From Coriolopsis trogii (lineage: Eukaryota; Basidiomycota; Agaricomycetes; Polyporales; Polyporaceae), in the NCBI GenBank assembly GCA_020543525.1, contig JAHYIO010000001.1, forward strand, positions 2,914,001 to 2,978,000: DNA of 64,000 nucleotides, written 5' to 3'. Under the pieces are notes generated by a model. It ran no database searches and was not told the DNA's origin. It saw nothing but the letters and a program-made list of their open reading frames with translations. The translations under genes were made by a program, and so were the position numbers. Below, piece by piece: positions 1 through 12,106 of the stretch (its first letter is position 1; every line of letters starts with the position of its first letter).

Positions 1-2033
1 AGCCAACTCGGCAATGAATGCATCTTGTTCCTCCGGATGCTCAGGGTGTGCAGCTTCTCCAGGGACGCCAGATTGGACGGAAGAGTGCTGATACCGGTCG
101 CATCCACCATGAGAACACGAAGATTGGTCAATGTCGCCAAGAAGGTTGGCAGAGCACGAAGCGGATTTGACGCGATGTTCAACTCCTCGAGGTTGATGCA
201 CATAGCCAGTGATGGTGGGAGCGCACTCAGGAAGCTGACAGATATGTCGAGACAGAGCAGGGAAGAGCATATCTGAGGTAGTGTCGTGGCAAGGAAGGAG
301 GGCATAGCGTTTGGCGTGGAGGAGGATCCTACCATCAAGTGCGTGGTGCCTGTACGAGGCAGAGCCGTTGTTAATCGTAGCTGTCAAAAGACGACAGGGA
401 CGGAACGAACCTTGGGGAACATGCAGGCGCACGAGGGGAGTGTCCTCTGCCCTGACAATTATCCCGCGGCCTTCTTCCGCCAGCAATGCGGCACTGGTAG
501 GCTCCTCCTCAGGCTCCTCCGGTTCGTCGTCCTCATCATCATCAAAAGAAGGGTCGTCGTACGCTTCATCGTCGCTCAACCCTGCTTCGTCGCGTTCATC
601 GGGGCGTTGCCAACCCATGTCGAAACTGGGCGAGCCGCGAAGAGGTGGGATGGCTTTCTCCGGCACAGGCTCCGCTTTGCTGTTGGCTAGCGACGAGGAT
701 CGGGAGCGAATGCCGTTCTGATAGAAGTCGGACCAACGCGTTTGATCTACGGGAGTCCTACCTTGGGTCGTGGCAGTAGCCCCAGGCTCCTTCGAAAGAA
801 GCTGGACGACGTCGTCGGTCGTGATCCCTACTCCCACACCCCTTCCCGACTCATCGTCCCCAAAGGCCACATGGACATGGCCGTAGTCACCTGACTTGGC
901 AGACCCAGTGTATGCTGAGGACCGCGTCGATGCGGAGGAAGAGTCCGCGGAGGAGAGGGCGGGCGTGTTCGTGCCTATTTGCCACCGCGATGGCCTCCGG
1001 TAAGGGTAAGGATCAGGGAACTGCGAGGGATCAGGGAGAGCGACGACAGATGTCGAGCGTTGGGAGGAGGAATGAGAATAGCCCGAATCAGACAGAGCAC
1101 CCTCCTCGTCGTTGTTGCTGCTGGAGTACGCGGTGTAGCCGAGAGCGGAGAGAGAATGAGAATTGATGACGGGAGGTGGGGTCAGCATAGATGGCGGGGA
1201 AGCAATAACATGCCCGCTGGTTGGTGATAAGCCGTCGGGAGACTGGGGGTCGTAGTCGGAGTTCCAGTCGTCCTGGGAGATCGAGACCCTTGACGGGGTG
1301 GGCGCGCGGGGCCTTGCGAGCATGGCCGCTTTGCCGGGCGAAAAGGGAGAGGGTGGAGAGAGGGCGGAGAAGTGGTAGTACTCGAGTTCTGTCGAGAGAC
1401 AGCGGGGTCAGTCGGTGTAAAAGAGGGCGGGAGAGGGGACGTAAGGGAAAGAGCGTGGGCCGGTGCAGGAGGAGGAGGAGCACGGCTGGGTCGCGGGAGG
1501 ACAGAAGGAAGGAATGGACGGGTGGGGAGCCAGAGTGTAAGTGGCCGTCTACGGTAACCGTGACGGGCGACCTTCTTCTCTCGGCGCAAATTATTATACC
1601 GCGAGACCCAAAAGGGCTCTGACCGTCTGCGATCCACCGTGCACAACGTCGGACTCATGCACTCACCAGACCGTCTCTTCAGTATCCTCCTCTCCTCGTC
1701 GTCCGCCCAGAGCCCGAGCACAGGACTGTCGACATCCACGTCGTCATGGTCGGCTAGTCGGCCGCGCGAGGTGTAAGAGGAGTACAGCTCATCTTCGATG
1801 TCTGAGCCGTGCATTCGGCGTGACTTGCTGGCTGTCGGTCGAGGTTGACAGAGGGGTCCAGGCGGACGTCCAGAATGATGTACAGATGAAAGGAGACGGC
1901 GTGAAGGCGGGGAGTAGCGAGACTCAACCAGCCCGGAGATGCCGTCGCTAACACTTGTTACCACAACCGCTCTCGGGTCCATGAGGCTCCCATGCCCAGC
2001 GTAATGATATCCTCCGCCGCGATCAGCCATCAT
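1..2033 (-). CDS. Leucine-rich-repeat protein, 5' part (runs off left edge)
   Basis: This is the N-terminal part of a protein whose 3' end lies outside the window. The start is placed at the Met-Met-Ala-Asp pair at 2033; an in-frame Met also exists at 2090. The first ~400 residues are low-complexity and probably disordered: Ser/Pro-rich blocks, then an acidic run of Asp and Glu around 515-570. Leucine-rich repeats begin near base 290 and continue to the edge, with units such as LEELNIASNPLRALPTFLA and LRVLMVDATGISTLPSNLA, the spacing of LxxLxxLxLxxNxLxxLP repeats. Two introns look clear: about 1405-1660, and a short one near 355-415 just before the repeats. LRRs normally bind proteins. The family cannot be named without the C-terminal half; fungal adenylate cyclase, Sog2-like and LRR-phosphatase proteins are all possible. 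Confidence 0.72.
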
Positions 2034-4277
2034 TGCACGCTCGTTCGCCCATGATTGTATCACAAACACACAGCCCGTACTATCCGACAATTAAAGCCCT
2101 CTCACACCCAGTTGGCCTTTTAACACTCAACGCCGACAGCCGACTTCTCTAGCTTCTACAGCCCACAGCTGCATCCTTTCACCTTCCATCGCCCACCAGA
2201 CCCCGGCCGACGTCGGAAAACCATGCACCACAGCCGGTACATAACATCTCCATAGATCACTCCAAGCGAGGCTCTGCCTCGTGTCGGGGTGTAATTGAAC
2301 GGACGGGCGCGCGGCGAGCCTCCACCGACGCTGGGACGTCGACGTCTGTCTTCCCTCTTCTCTTCTGCCCACCTTCCCAGCGATGTCTTCGTGCCATTGC
2401 TGCGCCCTGCGCAGCGTACAAAAACTGTTTGACCTGTCGGGGCCGCGCCTGGCTTCGCCCGATGCTCGGTCGCGGTACGTCGGAATAGGTGCGTCCCGGG
2501 GCCGTACCTGCGCCATGGCGTCGTGAACGATCCCGCCAAGGCTGCGCGCCCTTCGTCGGGACGAGCGGGAGAAACATTACTGAGGCTCTAGCCATGCTCT
2601 GACCATGAGCGACTTGACCGACTGCGCACGGAAAACTCCACTGTCACTGTGTCAGGGACTGGGGTACGAACAGTACGTATCTTTACGACTTCCTCCCGTG
2701 GCAAGTTCCTCGCAGTATCAGCGAGCGTTGGCCATCATGATAATCATGTCAAGTGGCGACCTGTGTCCCACTCCCCCTGCAAGCATCTGCATCAGGGGTT
2801 CACATCAGCCACTAGCTCCCGCCTACCCAGCACAGAATGCGCGCCAGAAGGCGCTGCGAGACAAGCATGTACGCTGTACAGTAGTCAGTAGGTACCGTGC
2901 CATCGACACATATATGTGTTTGGGAACCTCGTCGTTGGGATGCGCATCATTTCTGACATCGGAGATCTTTCGTCTACCGCCTCCTGACTCTACTGGCATC
3001 CGTCTGTGCGTCTTCGTTACCTCATACTGTCGTAATGTACAGATGTTGTATTACGGAGGCGCGTCGGGCGCACCTTGCGAGGCCCTCGAAGGTCTCGAGA
3101 CCCGATGGGCCAGGGCACCATCGGACGCACAGTCGACGAACGCTGTCAGACACGTAACTTGGGTGACCCGACGCGGTCGTTCGGGAATCCGACGCTTGAG
3201 CGGACGTCCTGGATGGCATGCTTTGCTTTGGCAGTTGGACGTGCACCGCCGTATACGAGGGTGAGTAGAAGCAACCCCATGGAGCTGCTTGGACGTCGCC
3301 CGACAGATGCAGGAGTTGGCAGGTGAACTTCTTGCCTTCGAAACCACCCCCCGGGACACGATGAGGTCACGCAGACAGCGCGGGTTCTATATCACGTAGA
3401 AGTACTTGGAACTCCAAGCAAACAGTGACAGTGCGTAGAGGACGCGACACGTCCAGAATTACCTCGCTCGTTACAACTCTGGCTCACGTTGACCAGGGTC
3501 GACCACAAATCCGAACCACATATCTAGACTCTCTAGATGGCCTCACAAGCACCTCAGGCCTTTGGTCGATGCATATGGTCCGGGCCAGGGCCCGGGGGTA
3601 TCATGCATGGTTGCACTGCTTGGCCAACCCGAAAGATATCCGCATGGCGAATAACTCTATTCGACAGACAGGGGCTCTTTTTTCCAGGAAAGGGCACACA
3701 GCTGCCCAAACGAGCTGGGATGCCGTTAACTTCCTGCCTTCTTCCTGCGTGCGCGAATCCCCTAAGCTCGCCGCGCCACTCGAAGGCCCGTCTCTATCCA
3801 CGACGACCAAGTTGTGGGTCCCAATATGTACAGCTGCACGAGGCGCGATTCCTTGATAACCATGCTCATTCTCAGGATCGAAAGTGCGGGCCCATTCTGA
3901 TCCATTCCAGAACTAACGTCCCATTCCACTGCACGATCGGGGCCTCTCCTGAATGATGGTGAGTTAGGGGCGTTCAAAACTCCTCACAATCGAACAGTCG
4001 GCGATTTCTCCCTTGCGAGCGTGTCCAAGTTTGCGAGAAGAACGAGAGAAAACTGCGTCCGGTTCCGAAGCATTCGGTATCATTATTTCCAAAGCCGCCC
4101 GATACGAGCGGGAACTACATCTACAATACACTATGCGTGAGATAAATAGCGCATGATCACAGCGAAAGCGTGCATAGCGCCCTTCCGTGCATGAGCTAGG
4201 CATTACAACACTTCTACATGAGCACAATAATGATGCACTGTAAAGCGAGATATATCATCGTCCATGATATAAGCATT
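2034..4277. other. Intergenic, 2.2 kb, no supported gene
   Basis: This gap lies between the 5' end of the LRR gene and the 3' end of the permease. The open frames here, the longest about 219 codons near 2605, show no recognisable domain, no family-like composition and no coherent exon chain. The part next to 2034 presumably holds the LRR gene promoter and the part next to 4277 the permease 3' UTR. No repeat or RNA gene was recognised. Confidence 0.5.
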
Positions 4278-6570
4278 TTACATCTGCGAGGGTACAAGAA
4301 TGAGCAAACATTCCTCACGACAGCGGTAGTCGAAACACTCACCAACCAAGCCCAGAAGCGCTGGAATCCATTCTTGGGCGTGGGCTCGTCGTATGTCTCA
4401 GCCTCCACTTCCTTCAGGCCCGTGATGAAGTCCATGTCTTCGGGCTTCACCATTGGCGTGCGGAAATAGAACATGGCTCCAACGTATAGGATCGGGAACA
4501 ATGCGAATGGGATGTAGTTCGTGACGAACGTATCGACCGGGAACTTCTGACCCTTGAGGAACGTATCCCACCCAGAGAACTGATTAGGAAGAGTCGGTCA
4601 GCATTACAAAGACGCCAAGCCCATCGAGATGACCTAGAACTCACGAGACAAATCAAGAACGACATGACCATGCCGTACCATGCAGCATACGGCTGCAGGA
4701 CATGAGCGTAAGGGAGAGTCTTGCGGTCGAAGCCCTGGACCTTGAAGCCCTTGTAGAAGCGGACGTAGGTCACACAGATGCCGAACCATGTCATCAAACC
4801 AGCAATGGACGTCACTGTGACGCTTGTTCAGCGCTAGAACTGGCACGCTTAGCAGGGAAAGAGACTCACTGTTGACGAACCAGTTGAACACCTTTCCGGC
4901 GCCGCTGGAAACACTCATGTACGCAAGGGCCGCGAACAAGACGCAGAAGATGAGGGAAGGCAGAGGCAGGCCGTTCCTCGTGACCTTCGTAAAGATCTTG
5001 GGCGCATTGCCGGAGAGGGCAAGACCATCTATGCCCGTAAATATCAGCGACTGCTACGCGAAGACTACGACGACGACTTACATAGAGCACGAGAGCTCGT
5101 GTACAGATCACTGGAAGCAGCCGACCAGGCGGAAGTCAACAGGGCGGCGTTGATGACGGAGGGAAGGCCAGAGATGCCGGCGTTCTTAATAGCGATGACG
5201 AATGGAGATTTGGCAGCATCCGAGGTCTCGAGGAGGAGGTCCGGGTGGTTCGAAGGCACGAGGAGACCGATAATGATGACACCGCCAATGTAGAATAGCA
5301 AGATACGGATGTAGACACGCTTGATCGCCTTTGGCAGGTTGCGGCGCGGGTTCTTCGCTTCACCAGCCGCAATCTGTGGAAACCAGCGTCAACCTCTTTC
5401 GATACCAAGTAGCGATGCAGCAATCGACTTACAGCAACGATCTCCGTACCGATGAAGGAGAACGCAGATTGAGTCAAGACCTTGACCCAACCGAGGAATT
5501 GGCCTTCAGTGCCCCCAATTCCGTGGAACTGGGTGAAAGGACCGGGGTTCTTCCAGTAACGGAAACCGATACGATCGTGGTTGGGACCACCTCCCAGATC
5601 GAGAACGATACCAAGGATGATCAAACCGACGATGGTGATGACCTTGATGGAGCTAGGGGGGATCAATGAGACAACCTATCCGAGCTAGGACAAGTGGGGC
5701 AAAAACACTCACGCAAAGATGAACTCAGCCTCTCCATATGCGCCCGCACCAAACAGGTTGATGGCCACGACTACTGCGAGACACATTGATATCCATGCTG
5801 CGTTGTTGACACTCTTGTTCCAATAATTGATGAGCACTGCAGCAGCGCTGAGCTCCGCAGGCAGAATGATCGTCCAGTTGTACCCTGCATGCATCGTCGG
5901 TGAAAGGGTTCACAAAGCACTGCGTGATCAGAGGATGACGTACAGTAGTTCCAGCCCTGCACATGACCGCAGAACACAATCAGCATGGTGATTTACCAAC
6001 AAGCAATATCAGCGCACCATCGTGAATGAAAATGCGGGGTTGACAAAACGCTCAGCCAGTTTGATATGGCCGCCAGGCAATGGGAGGTATGCAACCATCT
6101 CGCCAAGGGAAATCTAGGGACGAAGCGGACGGAATGTCAGCAGAACCCGAGTCTGAGAGCGCGACAGACATACCATGACACTATAACAAACCGTACCAAC
6201 AACGACGTAGCCAAGCAAGAGACCGATGGGGCCACCTGCAGCCAACGAAGACGCGGTACCCAAGAACAGACCAGTACCGATTACACCTACACGAACGCGC
6301 ACGCGATTACTTACGGAAGGTCGAGAATCGGCAGAGACAGACTACGTACCACCAATACTGTTATTGCGAACCTGTCAACCTCGCTCTCTGGATTCGCGGA
6401 TGGGGCAAGCCCACGCACCTGATCATAGCAATGTGCCTGTTCTTGAGCCGACGCTTCAGAGCACGCTCCGGGGGGACGGCGCCCAAGGACTCGGAGTCCG
6501 AGTCCAGACGCTTCTCCACGATGGCCTCGCTCACGAGGTGAGGGTCGGCATGCTTGTCCTCGACGCCCAT
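4278..6570 (-). CDS. Amino-acid permease (APC superfamily, yeast YAT type)
   Basis: A plasma-membrane amino-acid/proton symporter of the fungal Gap1/Dip5-like family. The start at 6570 gives a hydrophilic, charged N-terminus that includes RALKRRLKNRHIAMI. The first transmembrane segment carries the family hallmark VIGTGLFLGTASSLAAGGP. Later pieces also match the family: ISLGEMVAYLPLPGG, a GWNYW-like join, FSFIGTEIVAV followed by AGEAKNPRRNLPKAIK, then ALLTSAWSAASSDLYTSSR. About 12 membrane segments are spread over many exons. The last intron starts at GTGAGT after the Trp-Ala-Trp-Leu codons; the final exon then adds only Met and a TAA at 4278, so a tiny terminal exon ends the protein. Substrate range cannot be read from sequence. 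The gene stands alone between two gaps of over 1 kb. Confidence 0.93.
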
Positions 6571-7872
6571 GGTTGTGATTGACTGACGATAGACGGAAGA
6601 CGCTTCGGGAGAGGGAGTGGATGGCAAGAAGCAGAGAGTGGATCTGGTCGTCAGCGGACCGTCGGGGGGTTATGGAGTTTATATACGACCGGCTGAGAGG
6701 GTGTGGTGTCCCTGGCGCCATTGCCGCATTGAGCGCCCGTCTAGCCGGACGTTCGATGGAGGCGATACAGGGCAGAAAACTTTTCCCGCGATGCCGCACT
6801 AGAGCGAGTCGAGTCATTCCACTTGGCAGTATTGCACATTCTGCTCGACAGAGCAAGCAGGTTGCTTTTTTGTCGTCAGAAAAAGCTCGGAAGGTTCCAG
6901 TCATGCGTATGTTCAGGGGCTTCAGAGGGGCAGAACCTGAAGGACTCCGGTGTGCCTCGAGCGCCCGCCCTAGCAGATGATAAGTGCAGATTCCGATCCG
7001 CTGCGGGGTATCCCGCTCGATCACGGTGTATTCCCACATCCTATCTAATCAAGAGTGGCGCCCCCAAGCGATACGGGATGGCTAACTACCGTTATCACTT
7101 GGCTCGGATGAACTTGCTGTCTAATAGCAGAGCCGACGACACGTATGCAGTCCACTCACATTCTGCACATCGCGCAGGACAAAGAGAGGCCAGGTAGAGT
7201 GAAGCAGTAGTGAAGGCTAGCTTGGCAGTAGTGGTGCGCGTGACAGATTCGACTACCTGGCAGGCGGGGCGACGCTATGACCGTTTGGGATAACCGATAC
7301 CCAATCCTGATCACCCCATATGGTTCCAGATTGCTCCGATCACGCAAACGCCCGTTTCTCGACAGTCCTCGACCCCGACGCCACTCCTCCAGATCCATCC
7401 TTCAACACTGCCCATATATGCGGAAACCGTATAACACCTTGTGTCGCATGTGCAAAGCTCTGCACTTCAACTTTACACCATTGTCATGTAGACTCAATAC
7501 AAGCATATCAAATAGGACCTGGATATGCTTGGGAGCTTTGGTTGCACCCGGCGGTCTGACTGCCGGCGTTGTTTCCGACAAGTTTGCGATCGCGAGCATG
7601 CAGACCCTTCGCGGTTAGTCTCAGGCACCCAAGGTTGTGTGCATTTCGCCCCCACAAACCTCCTACCGCATCTATCTCCAGGTACCTCGCTATCTGCTGC
7701 CCGCCATACTCGGCAAATCCACACATCATGAGGATCAGTCACGCTAGTAGTCGAGCAGCAAAATATACGAAGAATAAAGTACAAGCGAAAAGCTACAACT
7801 GCTACAAAACTCCCGAAGTAAGTATTAAGAGATACAGCAACAAAAGCAGCCCAAACAGCGAAGTCTACTGAA
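6571..7872. other. Intergenic, 1.3 kb: permease upstream region
   Basis: The region holds the upstream sequence of the permease and the 3' flank of the kinase-like gene, both on the minus strand. A T/A-rich stretch near 6860-6890 can pair weakly with itself. No coding exon, RNA gene or transposon end was recognised. Confidence 0.45.
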
Positions 7873-10707
7873 CTACTCGTCCCAGATATCGCTCTCGTCA
7901 ACATTCCTGCGCCGGGCGAGCCACACGCAAATATCGTCTAACATCGTCTTGTCAGGTCCTATCGCTACCATGTCCACGTCAACCCTCCTGCGACGCAGAG
8001 AATCGTCGTCAACAGGTATCAACATCGCCACCACCTCCCTCATCTCCTCCAGCTCCTCCGTCGTCGGCTGCAGTGTGTAACGCCCATCGGCCCATTGTCG
8101 CGACGGACCTGCACCGTTTGCCACTGGCATAGCGCCTCGTGTGACCTCTACGCAGGCTTCGTCGCCAGACGAGCCGTTCTCGGTCACGGGCGGATCTACG
8201 TCCATATGACAAGAAATGGACGCAGGCCTGTCAAGATACGGCCCACATCCAGACGCTCGAGGCTCGTTCGAGCTGCTAACAGCGCATTCCGCTGTCACCC
8301 CGACGTGCACCTGAGAGACCTGTGCCGACACCTGCGTCGATGCGTCATCGTCCGGCAGCCACCGTAATAGGTCGTAAGACACGGTTTTCACTGGCCGTGT
8401 CCTCTTCAGGACGCTGCGGCCTGCCCTCTTCTCCCGGTGTTTTGGGGTCGAACGTGGCCTCGATGTGCGCGTCCCGCTCTCGTTGTCATATACGGGAGGG
8501 TCGGCGAATGTGGGCTTCGTGAACCGGACAGGCCTGATCTCCTTCTGACTCTTCAGCTGCTGCTGCTCGAACCGCCTCCTCTTCCGTCTCTGCTCCTCGT
8601 CGTACGTGTGAAGGTCCTTGTCCTCGCCAGCGGCTCTCTGTCGCTTGAGCGTGCCTAGAGCATGCGAGGCGCTCTTCTCCGTGTAGGATCTGTACCTCGG
8701 TGGCGTACATTCCGCAATACTGCCGCGATAGTAAGGGAGGTCGTCAAGACCGCACCTGACTGCATTGGCGTTGATGATATGGGCAGTACGATTCGCAGAC
8801 ATGAGATACTCAGTCGGCGGATGCGGGAAGTAGTACCCGCGAGGACCATTGTACGCCTCGTTGGCGAAGTCGCGTACCTTCGGTGGCTTGGGCGTCGCGT
8901 GCGTGTGTGCTGTATTGTGCATCTGTGGAGTTGTAGGTGGCGACACCGCTACAGGCAGGGTGTCTGATGTCCCCGTCGAATATGTCTTCGAGGTGTCTGT
9001 GGGTATCTTGTGAGCTACATCGAGCGCAAGGAAAACAAGAAATTACTCACATGGAAAGACCTTGCCTTCGGCCTTCTTCGGCGCTGAAGAGGCATCCGCA
9101 AGGCGGAGACGCTTTGGTAAGGGCTGTATGTCGATCTCGTCGTCCGACGAGAGTTTGCGTTTGCCTAGCCATGTCGGAGCCTCATCGTCGTCGATATCGT
9201 CGAAAGGAGGGGCCCGAGGAACTGGGAGAGGGAAGTCCGGTACGCGCTTCAGAATCGGCATGACCGACTCCTTCTTCCACTCCTCCTCGAGTTCTGTTGC
9301 ACGCGTCTTGAACGCTTGTTGAGCCACCCGCACGGCCTCCTCCGTCTGCCCTGGAACCACGAACTGTATCATCGGTTCCTTGGCCTCCTTGCACCAAGCG
9401 CTGTACAGCTCTGGGCTGAGCGCACGCTCCTCGTCGTCATCAATCGTCCGCCCGCTGAGCGGTACTTGGCGATCTGGGCGACCCAGTCGATTCAGACAAC
9501 TGAACCCCTCTGTCTGGAGCCTGTGCCTCCATCCGTATACAGCCTCGAGGCGTTGTTGGAGTTCTTTGCTCCTGTATATCCTCGCGTACTCGCGCTGGCG
9601 CGCGCCCTCAAAGTCCAACTTGAACATGATCTCTCGCAACTCGGCACTGGCGGCCCTCTTGCTATACCGTCCGATACCCAACTCGGGTACACCGCCTCCA
9701 GCGCAACTCTTGGAGAAGTCCATGAGCATGACGCGGCAGTCAGCCCCGACGAAGATGTGACGCAAGTCGGTAGAGCCGTGAAGAATCTTCCTGCTGTGGA
9801 GTTGGAGGTACGCATCTACAATGCGCTTCTTGACGATGTAGGGCATGTGGCTCGAGGCCGTCCACCATAGGGTAGGATGTGGCGGCTCCATGATGAGCGA
9901 AACGCCGTAGGCGTCGTCGTATACGTTGATGAGAGTTGGTATGATGCTGCCTTGCAATGGCCGAAGGAAGAAATCTGATGAGAGTAGCTTGAACTATTGC
10001 CACGTCCTCAGAATGTGGATCCTCAGGCAGTACACGAAGAAGGCAGGGCGTACCTCTTTGAAAAGAGCAGTTTCAGAGGCTTCTTGAAAGCGGGGCCATC
10101 TAGAAGCCATGAGATAGTGCTGTTCAGCGAGTTGTACGTGTCTTGCGATGTACTGACATACTAACCTCCTCTGGATGAAGGTTACTGGGTTGTACCCGAT
10201 CAACCCTCGCAATAGATCTGTATGACACCTGTCATTGGCTGCCAACGGGCATCAGGACTTCATTCGTTTACATGTAGCACCGAGGAACCCACCTGGAGGG
10301 TAGATATTGAGGAGTATGCGAGCGTGGCTGATGGGTGCTTCTGCGGCCCAAGCCCACGCACGCGGCGGAGAGTAGACGTTCTCGTGGAGCAAGTCCTGCA
10401 GGCCAGATAGAGCTGGTTGATCGTCTATCACCTCATCTGGGTCGTCGTAGTCGTCGCAGTCCTCGTCGGTGTCTTCGCGTCCGTCATCCCATCTCCAAGC
10501 TTCAGAAGACTGTGGCGTCCAAGTCATGTCGTTGTGGGGTGGGGATGGCGACGTGCTAGGGCCTTCACCCCTGTCATGTCTGGGTAATGTGTGTTCGTCG
10601 GTGGAAGTGTTGTGCAATCGAGAACGAGGAACAGGGTGTTTGCTGGACAATGTAGGCTGGGATGGACCATGGAGGAATGCGTTCAGGAAATACTTGAACA
10701 TCGCCAT
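7873..10707 (-). CDS. Fungal kinase-like protein, predicted catalytically dead
   Basis: A multi-exon gene starting at 10707 with Met-Ala-Met-Phe-Lys; another Met lies two codons upstream. The N-terminal ~110 residues are acidic and disordered. A kinase-like core follows, with an N-lobe-type stretch (LQGSIIPTLINVYDD, then SLIMEPPHPTLWW) and a catalytic-loop-like segment KILHGSTDLRHIFVGADC followed by VMLMDFSKSC. In related Agaricomycete proteins this loop normally reads His-Gly-Asp; here the Asp is replaced by Ser, so phosphotransfer is unlikely. The DFG position reads Asp-Phe-Ser. The C-terminal half is an extension with basic clusters such as RRKRRRFEQQQ, a candidate nuclear localisation signal, and an acidic end at 7873. 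The family is widespread but uncharacterised in mushroom-forming fungi. No partner is suggested by the neighbours. Confidence 0.7.
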
Positions 10708-12106
10708 CAAGAGTTTGGGAGTAGAGGTGATGGTGGTATGCGTGCAAGAGCAAAATGAGGCATGGAGAGTGGTGAAGTTGGCATTATACTTGAAGCAGTG
10801 AAAAGAGGACTCAACGTGGTCTTCGCCACCGTTGAAGAACAAGGGCTTGTGTCGAAAATGGCAATCCTTCACCGACGTCACGAACGACTTAGACGCCCTT
10901 ATTGTGAGACTCGGCGGTTCCCGGCGGCCCGGACGAGCGAGCGGTGGGTAGCGCCGGTCCCTGCGTCTTGCCAACAACCTTGAACAACGGATCGGATGCG
11001 TTCTAGCGTCCACTCATCTTACAACGTTTCCAACCGCTGTATAACGCATAACAATAACTCTGCGGTTTCTTCCCCCTGCCTGGAGACCCCTTTGCTCAAG
11101 ATCATCAAATGCTTCTGCCGGAGAGGATTCGACCGACATCTGCGTATGCGTCACGCAGATGCACATCACTGTACCCGCGCGCGGAGCATGTCCATTGCAC
11201 AAGCTTGAATGACCCATCTTGGATACGCTATATGTGTGTTTCTCCGGACAGCATCCTGTTGTCTTTCACCGTCGAGCCAGGCACGATACTCTCCCAGCTA
11301 TTGCATCATGAGTCAACTGACCTCTAGCTACTCGAGCTCGCGCATGCAGCTTATGCTTCACGTCAATGCCGCCTGCATGGTCGCCGGCGTGCTTGAGGCG
11401 AAAGTAATTGTCCTATTCATCTTTACGTGGGTTCGTCAACCAGCAACGCAAATCATACATTTCGCTGGCGCAGGTACTGCCTTATCTCGTTTACTGGGTA
11501 CCGCTTCAGTGCTGTACACGTACGTGGCAGTACATTGAAATTCACTGTTGCACCAGCAGGTGGCTCATGCACGATGGCCATAGGATGACACACATCACGG
11601 ATCACGGCCTCCTTGCTTGTATCTCAAGATCGTTGCGCTTCTTGACTCCCATGCTGGGTTTGAGTGACCGCCTGATCCACGGTAACAGCCCGCGCCGCCG
11701 GCCCACTTGCGTCTGTTCATAGTCCTGTGTCCAATGGTCAGCCCTTCATGGCCGCATCGCGAGCCTAATTCTGACTGACACTGCACCTGGATCCATGTGC
11801 TTTGCATAAGGGCTGGCCTGTCCGGTACAGCCTCGGCTCAACATGTTGCTCGTCTTCTGATCGCTCAAGTACGATGCTTGCCAAATATGTTCTCTAACTC
11901 TCGCGTCTCTTGCTTCCGTGCCCGCTGACCGCGCGTATACTTCGGTCCACGCCTGCTACCTTGCGCAGAATACTCGGAGGTAGTAGACATGGACGTTACT
12001 GTTTGGCCTTCTCACTACTCTTCTAGACGTCGACATGCATATAACATGAGCCCGAATCGACAGGCTCTCAGTGCTCCTTAGGCATCCTGGACGCCATTCA
12101 GCCACG
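10708..12106. other. Intergenic, 1.4 kb: divergent upstream region
   Basis: This gap separates the kinase-like gene (minus) from the GH74 gene (plus), so it contains both promoters. A TATA-like stretch, gcatataacatg, occurs near 12036-12048, about 60-70 bases before the GH74 start. The open frames inside have no recognisable products. Confidence 0.45.

Noticed and set aside
2605..3264. 219-codon plus-strand frame in the first gap
   Set aside because: No domain, no coherent splice partners and composition unlike the neighbouring genes.
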